A DNA stretch of 36,973 nucleotides from Prevotella sp. (lineage in GTDB: Bacteria; Bacteroidota; Bacteroidia; Bacteroidales; Bacteroidaceae). The notes beneath the pieces were generated by a model, which ran no database searches, was not told where the DNA came from, and saw only the letters and a program-made list of their open reading frames with translations. The DNA lies in the NCBI GenBank assembly GCA_017402445.1, contig JAFPME010000015.1, positions 1 to 36,973 of the forward strand, written 5' to 3'. Both the position numbers and the translations under genes were made by a program. Shown in pieces: positions 8,436-15,983 of the stretch; the first letter of the stretch is position 1; the number at the start of each line of letters is the position of its first letter.

Positions 8436-11420
8436 TTATAACTTTCCCAACAGCTGCTTGGCCACGGTGACGGCCGAGTTGGCGTTGTCCGAATAGCCAT
8501 CGGCGCCGATCTCGTCGGCGAAACCCTGCGTGACGGGGGCTCCGCCCACCATCACTTTCACGCGGTCGCGGATGCCGGCCTGCTCCAATGCCTCGATGAC
8601 ATCGCGCATATAGCCCATCGTGGTGGTCAGCAGGGCACTCATACAGAGAATGTCGGGCTCGTTCTTCTTCACCTCCTCAATGAACTTGTCGGCAGAAACG
8701 TCGATGCCAATGTTCACCACTTCAAAGCCGCAGCCTTCGAGCATCGAGGCCACGAGGTTCTTTCCGATGTCGTGCAGGTCGCCTTTCACCGTGCCGATGA
8801 CCACTTTGCCAAGCGTCGTGGCACTCGTCCCGGCCAGCAATGGCTGCAACACGGCCAAGGCGGCTTTCATCGCGCGGCCTGCCATCAGCAGTTGTGGTAC
8901 AAATGCCTTGCCGTCTTGGAAACGCTGGCCCACCTCCGACATGGCACGTATCATCTGTTCGTTTACGATGTCCTGCGCAATTTCGCCGCGGTCAATAGCC
9001 ATCTGCGTGGCCTGTGCTGCCTCGGCCGATTTCCCTTCGAGAATGGACGAGAACACAGATGGACCGTTCTGCGTCGGTTCCGACAGCTGTGGATGGTCCG
9101 CTTCGGCCTGCCCCGTGGCTTTTGGTTCCTGCTTTTGGGCGGCGTTGACAGCGATTCCGTCCTCCACAGGACGCATACCGCTGGGCTTGGGCGAAAGGAA
9201 GAGTCCGTTCACGGGCTCCACGGCTTTGCTTAACAGACTGATATGGCGGTCGGTGGTGCCGCAGCAGCCTCCGACCATGTTGAGCCAGTGACCGTCGAGC
9301 AGTGGCCACAGGTCGGCCAGCAGACTTTCTGCCGACTTGCTGTAGCACCCGTCAGCGTCAGGGAAACCGGCGTTGGGATATAGACTGATTCTGTAAGGGG
9401 TCTGCGAAGCGAGCTGCTTCACGAGAGGCGTCATCTGTCTGACGTCCGACAGGCAGTTCAGGCCGACGGAGAACAGCTTCCGGTCGGACAGGGATGCGAC
9501 GAACTCAGGGATGCTTTGGCCCAGCATGTTGTGGCCGTCGGCCGTTGCCACGGAGAAACTGAGCATCAGCGGCAGTTGCTTTCCCTTCCGGCTCATCACC
9601 TCGGCGGCAACATCCAGGGCAATCTTCGCGTTCTGCACGTCGAAGACGGTCTCTATCAGCAGACCGTCCACGCCACCGTCGATGAGTGCTTCCACCTGTT
9701 CTTCGTAGGCATCGCGCAGACGGACGGCGAAAGTGGTGTCGGCATGCTCGTCAGCCAGCGAGCATGTCTTGTTGGTCGGACCGATGGAACCCAGCACAAA
9801 CCGTGGTTTGTGGGGCGTAAGGGCCGTCTGCTCGTCGGCGGCTTCGCGAGCAATGCGACAGGCAGCGAGGTTAATCTCACGGCATGCATCGCCCAGTCCG
9901 TAGTCGTCCATCGATATGCGCTGGGCGTTGAAGGTGTTGGTCTCTATGAGGTCGGCCCCGGCAGCAAGGTATTTGCGGTGGATATCGCGCACGACGAATG
10001 GTGCCGTGACTGAGAGCACGTCGTTGCAGCCTTTCAGTTCCTGCTGATGACGGGCGAAACGTGCACCGCGGAAATCTTCTTCGCGCAACTGGTATTGCTG
10101 TATCATTGTTCCCATGGCACCGTCGAGCACGAGGATTCGCTCCTTGGCTACGTTGGCTAACGACTGTTTCTGAACCTCATGTGATGCAGATGCTTGCCCG
10201 TGGTGCCCCTCCTCGGCGCTGTGATCGAAGCCGCACGGGCAGGTTTCTTTCCGTTGCGGTTCTTCTTTCTCTTCCGAATGTTGCTGCTCAAGCTGCCGGA
10301 ACTGTGCTTCCGTCAGCCGGATGATTTCATCCACCTTGTGGTCGGCCTCGTCCTTCGACTGATATTCCTCCACGATGCGCAGGGCCTGCTCCACTTCACG
10401 TTCGTTGTGGAAGTCCATCTCTAAGTGGACGCCGTCTCCGCCGATGTTATCGAGCAGCGGGCGCAGCTCGTCGAGCGTCACCCAGCAGGCCATGATGCTC
10501 TTGCCGCCGTCCAGGATCTTCCGGTACAGATCGTACCATTTCGGCGATCCTCCCTGCGGTTCACCCACACCGGGCGTCCATTGTATGGCGTTCAGCTCCT
10601 CAATCTCCAACAAGGCTGGCAGATGGTGCATGGCGCCGACGCCGTCAAGATGGTAGAGCGTGTAGTCAATCTTCTGGCACTGCTCGCGAATGAACGGCTG
10701 CACGAACCGTCGGTAGTCATCTTCGCTGATCATCGTCGAGATGTCGCTCTGCAGCTTCGACATCTTGCCCGGCGCCCACGACGAGAAATAGCAGAATGCC
10801 ATCTCGTCACCCTCGCGGATGATGTCGTAGAGCTCGTCGAACACGCGGAAGTAGATGTCGTTGATCTGCTGCATCTGCCGTTCGAGCACCTCAGGTTGCA
10901 TCACCGTGTCGAGCAACACCTTGTCGGTTCCCTTGATGGCGGCCAGCACGTCGAGTCCTTCCATCAGGTCGGGCATGCCCACATAGTAGTGCCCCTGTGC
11001 CTTCGCCTTGCAGGCGCGCAGCAGTTCCTTGTGCAGTATGTAGTTGGGATGGTCGGGACGAAAGACGATGTCATCGGTATAGTTGGGGTCGGGATGAATC
11101 CAGATGGTGTCTTCGCCGCCTTCAAACACACCGCCGAGGATGGCAGCGAGCGAGCCCGGACCCAGTTGTGTGTTGGCCACGGGCAGCATGTCGGCCATCA
11201 GCGACGAGTGGGCCACGTACCAGTCCAGGTAGTCGGCGCGCCACTGCGGGTCGAACCATTTCTGAATCAGGTCGCGAGGCGGCGCCGGCATGGCGATGTC
11301 GGCATGTGGTTGCACGCCGTCTTGGAAGTGTTCCCACATGTTCACAATGATTCCCTTGTGGTTCCACCATCTGATGTAGCGTTGTTTGGTCTCTTCGAGG
11401 TTCGGTTTCCAGGTGTTCAT
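8436..11420 (-). CDS. Three-module corrinoid methyltransferase fusion (URO-D + homocysteine methyltransferase + B12-binding)
   Basis: 994 residues, cytoplasmic. Residues 1-375 form a URO-D-fold methyltransferase of the MtaA/CmuA/MtvB type, with YHLDG near H257 and a possible metal-ligand Cys312 in IMACW. Residues 421-735 match the MetH N-terminal homocysteine methyltransferase (ILVLDGAMGTMIQ, ETNTFNAQ), with the three zinc cysteines present: C656, C719 and C720 (GGCCGTT). Residues 790-994 are the cobalamin cap and Rossmann modules. They include DLHDIGKN, with H883 as the lower cobalt ligand, S928, and G959-G960. Charged, low-complexity linkers (376-420, 737-787) join the modules; the first contains CPCGFDH. 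The folate-binding and SAM reactivation domains of MetH are absent. Inferred reaction: methyl donor to Co(I) to homocysteine. Its ATG overlaps the GH31 stop (ATGA), implying translational coupling. The methyl donor is unknown. Confidence 0.92.
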   Translation of the reverse strand: MNTWKPNLEETKQRYIRWWNHKGIIVNMWEHFQDGVQPHADIAMPAPPRDLIQKWFDPQWRADYLDWYVAHSSLMADMLPVANTQLGPGSLAAILGGVFEGGEDTIWIHPDPNYTDDIVFRPDHPNYILHKELLRACKAKAQGHYYVGMPDLMEGLDVLAAIKGTDKVLLDTVMQPEVLERQMQQINDIYFRVFDELYDIIREGDEMAFCYFSSWAPGKMSKLQSDISTMISEDDYRRFVQPFIREQCQKIDYTLYHLDGVGAMHHLPALLEIEELNAIQWTPGVGEPQGGSPKWYDLYRKILDGGKSIMACWVTLDELRPLLDNIGGDGVHLEMDFHNEREVEQALRIVEEYQSKDEADHKVDEIIRLTEAQFRQLEQQHSEEKEEPQRKETCPCGFDHSAEEGHHGQASASHEVQKQSLANVAKERILVLDGAMGTMIQQYQLREEDFRGARFARHQQELKGCNDVLSVTAPFVVRDIHRKYLAAGADLIETNTFNAQRISMDDYGLGDACREINLAACRIAREAADEQTALTPHKPRFVLGSIGPTNKTCSLADEHADTTFAVRLRDAYEEQVEALIDGGVDGLLIETVFDVQNAKIALDVAAEVMSRKGKQLPLMLSFSVATADGHNMLGQSIPEFVASLSDRKLFSVGLNCLSDVRQMTPLVKQLASQTPYRISLYPNAGFPDADGCYSKSAESLLADLWPLLDGHWLNMVGGCCGTTDRHISLLSKAVEPVNGLFLSPKPSGMRPVEDGIAVNAAQKQEPKATGQAEADHPQLSEPTQNGPSVFSSILEGKSAEAAQATQMAIDRGEIAQDIVNEQMIRAMSEVGQRFQDGKAFVPQLLMAGRAMKAALAVLQPLLAGTSATTLGKVVIGTVKGDLHDIGKNLVASMLEGCGFEVVNIGIDVSADKFIEEVKKNEPDILCMSALLTTTMGYMRDVIEALEQAGIRDRVKVMVGGAPVTQGFADEIGADGYSDNANSAVTVAKQLLGKL

Positions 11421-13678
11421 AGTCGGTAACCTTTAAAGTTTTCGTCAATCTTCACGACGGTAGTTTTCCCTAAGTCCATCTCGTCTGTACATTCCACGTG
11501 CTCGGGATAGATGGGAATCTCGGCCCCTTCTCTCACGAACACAGGCATCACTTCGAGTGGAATATCCTCTAAGTGAATCCACCGTCTGCCTTGAAGACGT
11601 TCGCCGGTAAAGAAATGTACCCATCGGCCGTCGGGCAGATAGACGTCGCGGCGGTTCTCGCTGTTCATCACGGGGGCCACCAGGAAGTCGTTGCCGAAGT
11701 AGTATTCGTCGTCTATGTGCCAACAGGTGCGGTCGTCGGCGTGGTGGAAGACGAGTGCTCGCAGCAGCGTGTAGCCCGTGGAGCAGGCAATCAGGCTCTC
11801 TTGTATTATATAAGGTATAAGGGCATAGCGCAGGTTCCACCACCGTCTGACGATTTCGGCAATCTTCGGGTAGTGCCACGGCTCGCGTTTGTTGGTGCCG
11901 TGATAGCGGATGTGTGACGAGAAGACGCCGAACTGCGTCCACCTGACGTAGACATCGTCCTGCACGATGCCGTTCATGAAGTCGGGCAGCGTGTGGAATC
12001 CCGGCACGTCGTGGCTCCAGAAAGCGAAACCCGAGAGCCCGAAATGCAGTCCGCCGCGCAGCGAACCGGCCATGCCGTCCCACGACGAGCACGAGTCGCC
12101 GCCCCAGTGGAGCGGATAGCGCTGGCATCCGGCCCAGGCGGCGCGCGCCCAGACGATGCCCTGGCCCGTCACTTCGCGCGTCACCTCGTAGGCTGCCTTC
12201 TGATAGAGCAGCGCATAGAGGTTGTTGAGCAGCTCGGGCGTCATGTTCTTATACGTAGCATCCATGTGGATGTTCTCGCCGAAGTCGGTCTTGATGCAGC
12301 TGACGCCCATGCGGAGCAACCGCCGCAGCAGCTCTTTGTACCACTCGGTGGCGCGGTCGTAGGTGAAGTCGATGGTGCCGGCGTAGTCGAGAGCGGAGAA
12401 ATTGGAGCCTTCCGACTCCTGTTTCTTCGTCAGCGGACCGATATAGTCGTTCTCGCGCGCCTCGTCAATCTGCTCGGCATCTTCGGCCACGTAGGGCAGC
12501 TGCCAGAGCGACACGCGGAAACCGTTGTCGCGCAGTCCCTGGATGAAAGCCGGAGGATCGGGGAAACGCTCTTCGTTGAACTTCCACTCGCAGAGCCAGT
12601 CGGTCTTGAACCATCCCGTGTCAAGGTGGATGACGTCGCACGGATAGTGTTCGCGGCGCAGACGGTTGCAGATCGCATTCACCTCGTCGGCGGAGAAGTA
12701 GGTCATGCGGCTCATCCACACGCCGAAGCTCCACAAGGGCGGCATCGACGGGTAGCCCGTCAGGTCGCGGTAGCCACGGATAATCTCCTCTATGCTGTCG
12801 CCGCCGATGATAAAGGCATCGATCAGGGCCTGGTCGCTGAGGAACTGCACGCTGCGTGTGGACTGTCCGGCGAGCGACAGCTTGCTGTGGGCCGTGGTGT
12901 GGTAGAAGGTGCCGTACATCCGGCTCGACACGTAGAACGGGATGTTCTTGTACGTGCGACGGTTGTTCACACCCTGCCCGTCCTGGTTCTTCAGGAAAAA
13001 GGTCTGCCCGCTGAGGTCCATCTTCATGAACCGCTCGCCCGTTCCGGCAAAACACTCGTCGGCCTTGCACTCAAAAGAGAGCGTGGCGCGGTCGTTGCAG
13101 CCCTCGGTCTTGCAATAAGCAACGGGCAGGGCATCGTAGCGCGGCGGCGAGAAGTGGTCGTAGGAGGCCAGGCGCACCTCGTGTTTCCCATCGGGGAAGA
13201 ATCGGATGTCGACCGTTTCCTGCGGTGCGGGCTGCAGGTCGCTCCAGAAATCGATGTCGGGCGATGTCTGCACGATGTGCACGCGCTTCACGCCGTCTTC
13301 TGTGCAGGCGTAATAATGCCCGTGAGGCTGCGTCTCGGCAAGCAGTTGCAGCGGTCTTCTCCTGATTCGCTCTGCATATTGCAGCATGTCGTCTTCGTCC
13401 ACTGGCGTGGTGTTGTCACGATGTTCAAAGTCGATGAAGACCCGCAGGATGTTCGGCTCGTAGTACCTGATGACCATCGTATAGGTCTCGTTTTGTCCCG
13501 AAGGGTCGGCAGCCATGTCGTTAGACAGTGCTTGTCTGCAGAACGGGATACTCACACAGATGTCACCATCGCGTGCAAAGATGGCGTTTGGCCTGCTGGC
13601 TTTCCACAGGCTCTCCTCGCGTTTCAGCTTCGGATCGAAGTCGAGGAAGTCGAACAAATGGTAGTTTGTTGGTTTCAT
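11417..13678 (-). CDS. GH31 alpha-xylosidase-like glycoside hydrolase, cytoplasmic
   Basis: 753 residues without a signal peptide, so an intracellular enzyme. The GH31 catalytic barrel is clear: the nucleophile D465 lies in IKTDFGE, the motif of YicI-type alpha-xylosidases, and the acid/base is D528 in HWGGDSCSSWDGM. An N-terminal beta-sandwich occupies about 1-280, with PPLWSFGVWMSRMTYFS at the domain junction. Alpha-xylosidases remove non-reducing alpha-linked xylose, for example from isoprimeverose of xyloglucan (family knowledge). It starts 2 bp after the beta-helix gene and overlaps the next gene by 4 bp. Because it is tied to a methyltransferase, its substrate may carry a methylated sugar. 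Exact specificity cannot be read from sequence. Confidence 0.92.
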   Translation of the reverse strand: MKPTNYHLFDFLDFDPKLKREESLWKASRPNAIFARDGDICVSIPFCRQALSNDMAADPSGQNETYTMVIRYYEPNILRVFIDFEHRDNTTPVDEDDMLQYAERIRRRPLQLLAETQPHGHYYACTEDGVKRVHIVQTSPDIDFWSDLQPAPQETVDIRFFPDGKHEVRLASYDHFSPPRYDALPVAYCKTEGCNDRATLSFECKADECFAGTGERFMKMDLSGQTFFLKNQDGQGVNNRRTYKNIPFYVSSRMYGTFYHTTAHSKLSLAGQSTRSVQFLSDQALIDAFIIGGDSIEEIIRGYRDLTGYPSMPPLWSFGVWMSRMTYFSADEVNAICNRLRREHYPCDVIHLDTGWFKTDWLCEWKFNEERFPDPPAFIQGLRDNGFRVSLWQLPYVAEDAEQIDEARENDYIGPLTKKQESEGSNFSALDYAGTIDFTYDRATEWYKELLRRLLRMGVSCIKTDFGENIHMDATYKNMTPELLNNLYALLYQKAAYEVTREVTGQGIVWARAAWAGCQRYPLHWGGDSCSSWDGMAGSLRGGLHFGLSGFAFWSHDVPGFHTLPDFMNGIVQDDVYVRWTQFGVFSSHIRYHGTNKREPWHYPKIAEIVRRWWNLRYALIPYIIQESLIACSTGYTLLRALVFHHADDRTCWHIDDEYYFGNDFLVAPVMNSENRRDVYLPDGRWVHFFTGERLQGRRWIHLEDIPLEVMPVFVREGAEIPIYPEHVECTDEMDLGKTTVVKIDENFKGYRL

Positions 13679-13680
13679 AT

Positions 13681-15579
13681 CTATATTCTCATTTCTTGCT
13701 GTCTGAGTTCTGGGGTGTTTGGTGTCACCGTTGATGGCTCATTATTTGGTTTTGCCTTTGGTCCGTTGTTGCGAATCACCATCTTCGGTCCCGGCTTGTT
13801 GTAGCCGAAGCTCTCGAAGGGCATCTGGTTGTCTTCCACGGTGAAGCCGTCAGTGGCTTCGTCGAAGTAGATGCAGAAGGCGCGGTCGTTGGTGGCGTAG
13901 GGAGCCCGTGCGGGTGCGCCGATGCGGTTGTTGCGGATGGTGGAGCCGGGCTGGTTGCTCAGGGTGTAGATGCCGCCGGTGTCGTAGAGCTGCTTGGCAT
14001 AGTCGTACACGCGGTTACCCTCGATGCGGTTGTTACGCATGCCGCTCTCCAAGGCCGTCCATCCCCAGCCCACGCAGATGCCCGAATAGTTCAGGTCCGA
14101 CACGTCGTTGTTCACGATCTCGATGTTGCGCACGTAGCCGGCGCCTATGCCCACGGCTCCCCAGTCTTCTGTCGTGCAGTGTCGGATCTCGTTGTTGCTG
14201 ATCACGACGCCGTCGCAGATGTCCTCGTCGTGCTTGGGCGCATAGGGAACGTGCGTCTCGAAGCCTTGGTCGGGGAAAGTGCCCACCATGATGGCCGTGC
14301 CGCCGATGTTGTGGAACGAGCAGTTGCGCACGGCAGAGCGGCCGACGCTCTTCTCCATGTCGAGACCCGTGGCGGCGAGGTTCTCGAAGTGGCAACCGTC
14401 GAACACGATGTCGTCGGCATAGCTCACTTTCACCGCCGCGTCGGGACGCTCTATCCATGCCTGGTTCTCCAGTTCCGCCTTCTCGGGCAGACCTGGCTGG
14501 CGCAGCTTGTAGGCATCGATGAGTGGGAATCCGCCCTGCAGCGTGACGTGTCCCTGCTCCGACGGCCGCGTCCAGGCCGCATTCTTGATGTTCACGTCCT
14601 CAAAGCGGATGTGGTGCACGCGCCGCTCGGGCGTTCCGCTGATGTTGATGAGCGTTTTCAGCGCGGGTGCAAAAGGCCATGCGAAAAACTCATCCTGCGG
14701 CTGAAGGATTTCGGCATCGTAAGGATAATAGTACACGCGGCCCGACGGATAGTCCTGATACCACTCTCCGGGCTCGTCCAACAGCTCTAACGCATTCTGC
14801 AGGCAGAACGACGAACTGCCCTTCTCGCCGTTGATGACGGGTTGAGGCCACGGATGTTCAAACTCCAGCTGACTCTCGGGCTCGTGGAACGAGACGATGG
14901 TCGAGTCGCCCATCACCTGCATGTCTTTCACACGCAGGATGGCGATGGCCCACCGTTGGTGCACCACCATCTCCAACTGGCGTGCCTTCCGGAGGTCTTG
15001 CCGTGGCGTGGGAATGGTGATCGTCCGGTCTTTCGTGTTGAAATTCAGCATGCGTTCCATCCGTACGGAGGGAGTCTGGATGGCCGATTCGCAGCCGTCG
15101 ACGTAGAATGTGCCGAACTGCGTGGCCATACGCCCATGGTCCAGCTGCCGGAACCAGAGAATGCGGTTGCCCACGCGCGGCGCCTCGGCCGTCCATATCT
15201 TGTCTCTCAGGGCCGGGGCCACGCGCTCGTCATCGCAGCCGCGTGTCCATTTCTCCATCCTGACGCCGCCATTGAGCACGGCAGCACCCTTGATAATGGT
15301 GGGCGACTCTTCCGTTCCGCTGTCTTCGGGACGGATGAAGATGGGGCGCGCGAGCTGGTAGGTGCCGCTCTCTAAGTGAATCGTGATGCCGCCTGCCACC
15401 TCCGGACGCTTCAGCCGCCGCCATTCGCGCGCCTGCCTGAGTGCTTGGTCCACCGTGGCCAGCGGTCGCTCGCGCGTGCCGTCACCATTGTCGCTGCCTT
15501 GCGGAGCCACATAGATGTCACCAGCCGTCATCTGCCCGGCGCAGACCACGGCCATTATGATCGTCAACAGTCTTTTCAT
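13681..15579 (-). CDS. Secreted right-handed beta-helix protein, possible glycoside hydrolase (GH120/GH141-like)
   Basis: 632 residues with a signal peptide (MKRLLTIIMAVVCAGQMTAG). The mature protein begins with IYVAPQGSDNGDGTRERPLATVDQALRQA, the entry motif of Bacteroidetes polysaccharide-active beta-helix enzymes. PIFIRPEDSGTEESPTIIKG follows, then many short parallel beta-helix (PbH1) coils between about 390 and 590 such as IEIVNNDVSDLNYSGICVG. This layout resembles GH120 (beta-xylosidase) and GH141 (fucosidase/xylanase) proteins; the assignment is from memory and tentative. It is the first gene of the operon with the GH31, methyltransferase and symporter genes, behind a consensus promoter. 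It probably acts first, in the periplasm or on the cell surface. The C-terminal ~30 residues are polar and look disordered. Confidence 0.8.
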   Translation of the reverse strand: MKRLLTIIMAVVCAGQMTAGDIYVAPQGSDNGDGTRERPLATVDQALRQAREWRRLKRPEVAGGITIHLESGTYQLARPIFIRPEDSGTEESPTIIKGAAVLNGGVRMEKWTRGCDDERVAPALRDKIWTAEAPRVGNRILWFRQLDHGRMATQFGTFYVDGCESAIQTPSVRMERMLNFNTKDRTITIPTPRQDLRKARQLEMVVHQRWAIAILRVKDMQVMGDSTIVSFHEPESQLEFEHPWPQPVINGEKGSSSFCLQNALELLDEPGEWYQDYPSGRVYYYPYDAEILQPQDEFFAWPFAPALKTLINISGTPERRVHHIRFEDVNIKNAAWTRPSEQGHVTLQGGFPLIDAYKLRQPGLPEKAELENQAWIERPDAAVKVSYADDIVFDGCHFENLAATGLDMEKSVGRSAVRNCSFHNIGGTAIMVGTFPDQGFETHVPYAPKHDEDICDGVVISNNEIRHCTTEDWGAVGIGAGYVRNIEIVNNDVSDLNYSGICVGWGWTALESGMRNNRIEGNRVYDYAKQLYDTGGIYTLSNQPGSTIRNNRIGAPARAPYATNDRAFCIYFDEATDGFTVEDNQMPFESFGYNKPGPKMVIRNNGPKAKPNNEPSTVTPNTPELRQQEMRI

Positions 15580-15601
15580 ATTCTTTGATTTGTTTTGCCC
15601 A

Positions 15602-15632
15602 CAAATTTACGAAAAGTCGAGAGCAATACAAA
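15602..15632 (-). promoter_or_regulatory. Promoter of the beta-helix/GH31/methyltransferase/symporter operon
   Basis: Read on the minus strand, TTTG (15632-15629), a 19-bp spacer and TAAATTTG (15609-15602) match the Bacteroidetes consensus at both boxes. The start codon at 15579 lies about 22 bp beyond the -7 box. Confidence 0.75.
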
Positions 15633-15744
15633 ACAAACCCGTTTGTTTTATTGCCGAGACGAAGTAAATTCGCGTTTTTGTCGCAAATATACATAAAAAA
15701 ACATGAAACACAAGCCAGACAACAGAAGAAAATGTTTTTCCCTC

Positions 15745-15782
15745 TGGGGGAAAGACTGTCATTTTGCTGCTTTTAACCCCCA
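15745..15782. other. G/C-tract hairpin in the divergent intergenic region
   Basis: TGGGGG (15745-15750) pairs with CCCCCA (15777-15782), with AAAG/CTTT extending the stem inside. It is not followed by a clean T-run on either side. It lies in the 404-bp gap 15580-15983 between divergent genes, which otherwise holds promoters and the inverted repeats at 15804-15882. Role unknown. Confidence 0.4.
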
Positions 15783-15803
15783 AACAAGCCTTTTTAGCAC
15801 CAG

Positions 15804-15882
15804 TTTTTGCACACATGAAGCGTAAAATGTGCAAAAAAATGTCCGAAAAACTTGCACAAATACGTATTTTTGTGCAAGTTTT
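15804..15882. promoter_or_regulatory. Two phased inverted repeats with TTGCACA half-sites (candidate operators)
   Basis: The first repeat is TTTTTGCACA (15804-15813) with TGTGCAAAAA (15828-15837). The second is AAAACTTGCACAAA (15847-15860) with TTTGTGCAAGTTTT (15869-15882), a perfect 14-bp pair. Both share the half-site TTGCACA/TGTGCAA, and their centres are 44 bp apart (about four helical turns). They lie upstream of both divergent promoters, so a dimeric regulator binding here is plausible. No regulator gene is adjacent. Confidence 0.5.
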
Positions 15883-15948
15883 CGTTTCTTTTACGTTAAT
15901 AAACATAAAATATTGTGTGCGCATACAGGTAATATCGAACAATATAGA

Positions 15949-15956
15949 TACCTTTG
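15949..15956 (+). promoter_or_regulatory. -7 promoter box for the OmpP1/FadL-type gene
   Basis: TACCTTTG is an exact TAnnTTTG box followed by CAAC, as in many strong Bacteroidetes promoters. It lies 27 bp before ATG 15984. No TTTG is found at the -33 distance. The box argues against the TTG codon at 15954 being the start. Confidence 0.65.
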
Positions 15957-15983
15957 CAACCATGTTTTTTAATGGTAATTAAG

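Noticed and set aside
8436-11420. Heme-pathway uroporphyrinogen decarboxylase, or a normal methionine synthase
   Set aside because: The URO-D part is fused to homocysteine-methyltransferase and corrinoid modules and has the divergent methyltransferase-type sequence; MetH is excluded because the pterin and SAM domains are missing.
11993-13804. 603-residue frame opposite the GH31 gene
   Set aside because: Exact antisense shadow of a convincing GH31 gene; the composition is typical of reversed GC-rich codons and no motif is recognisable.
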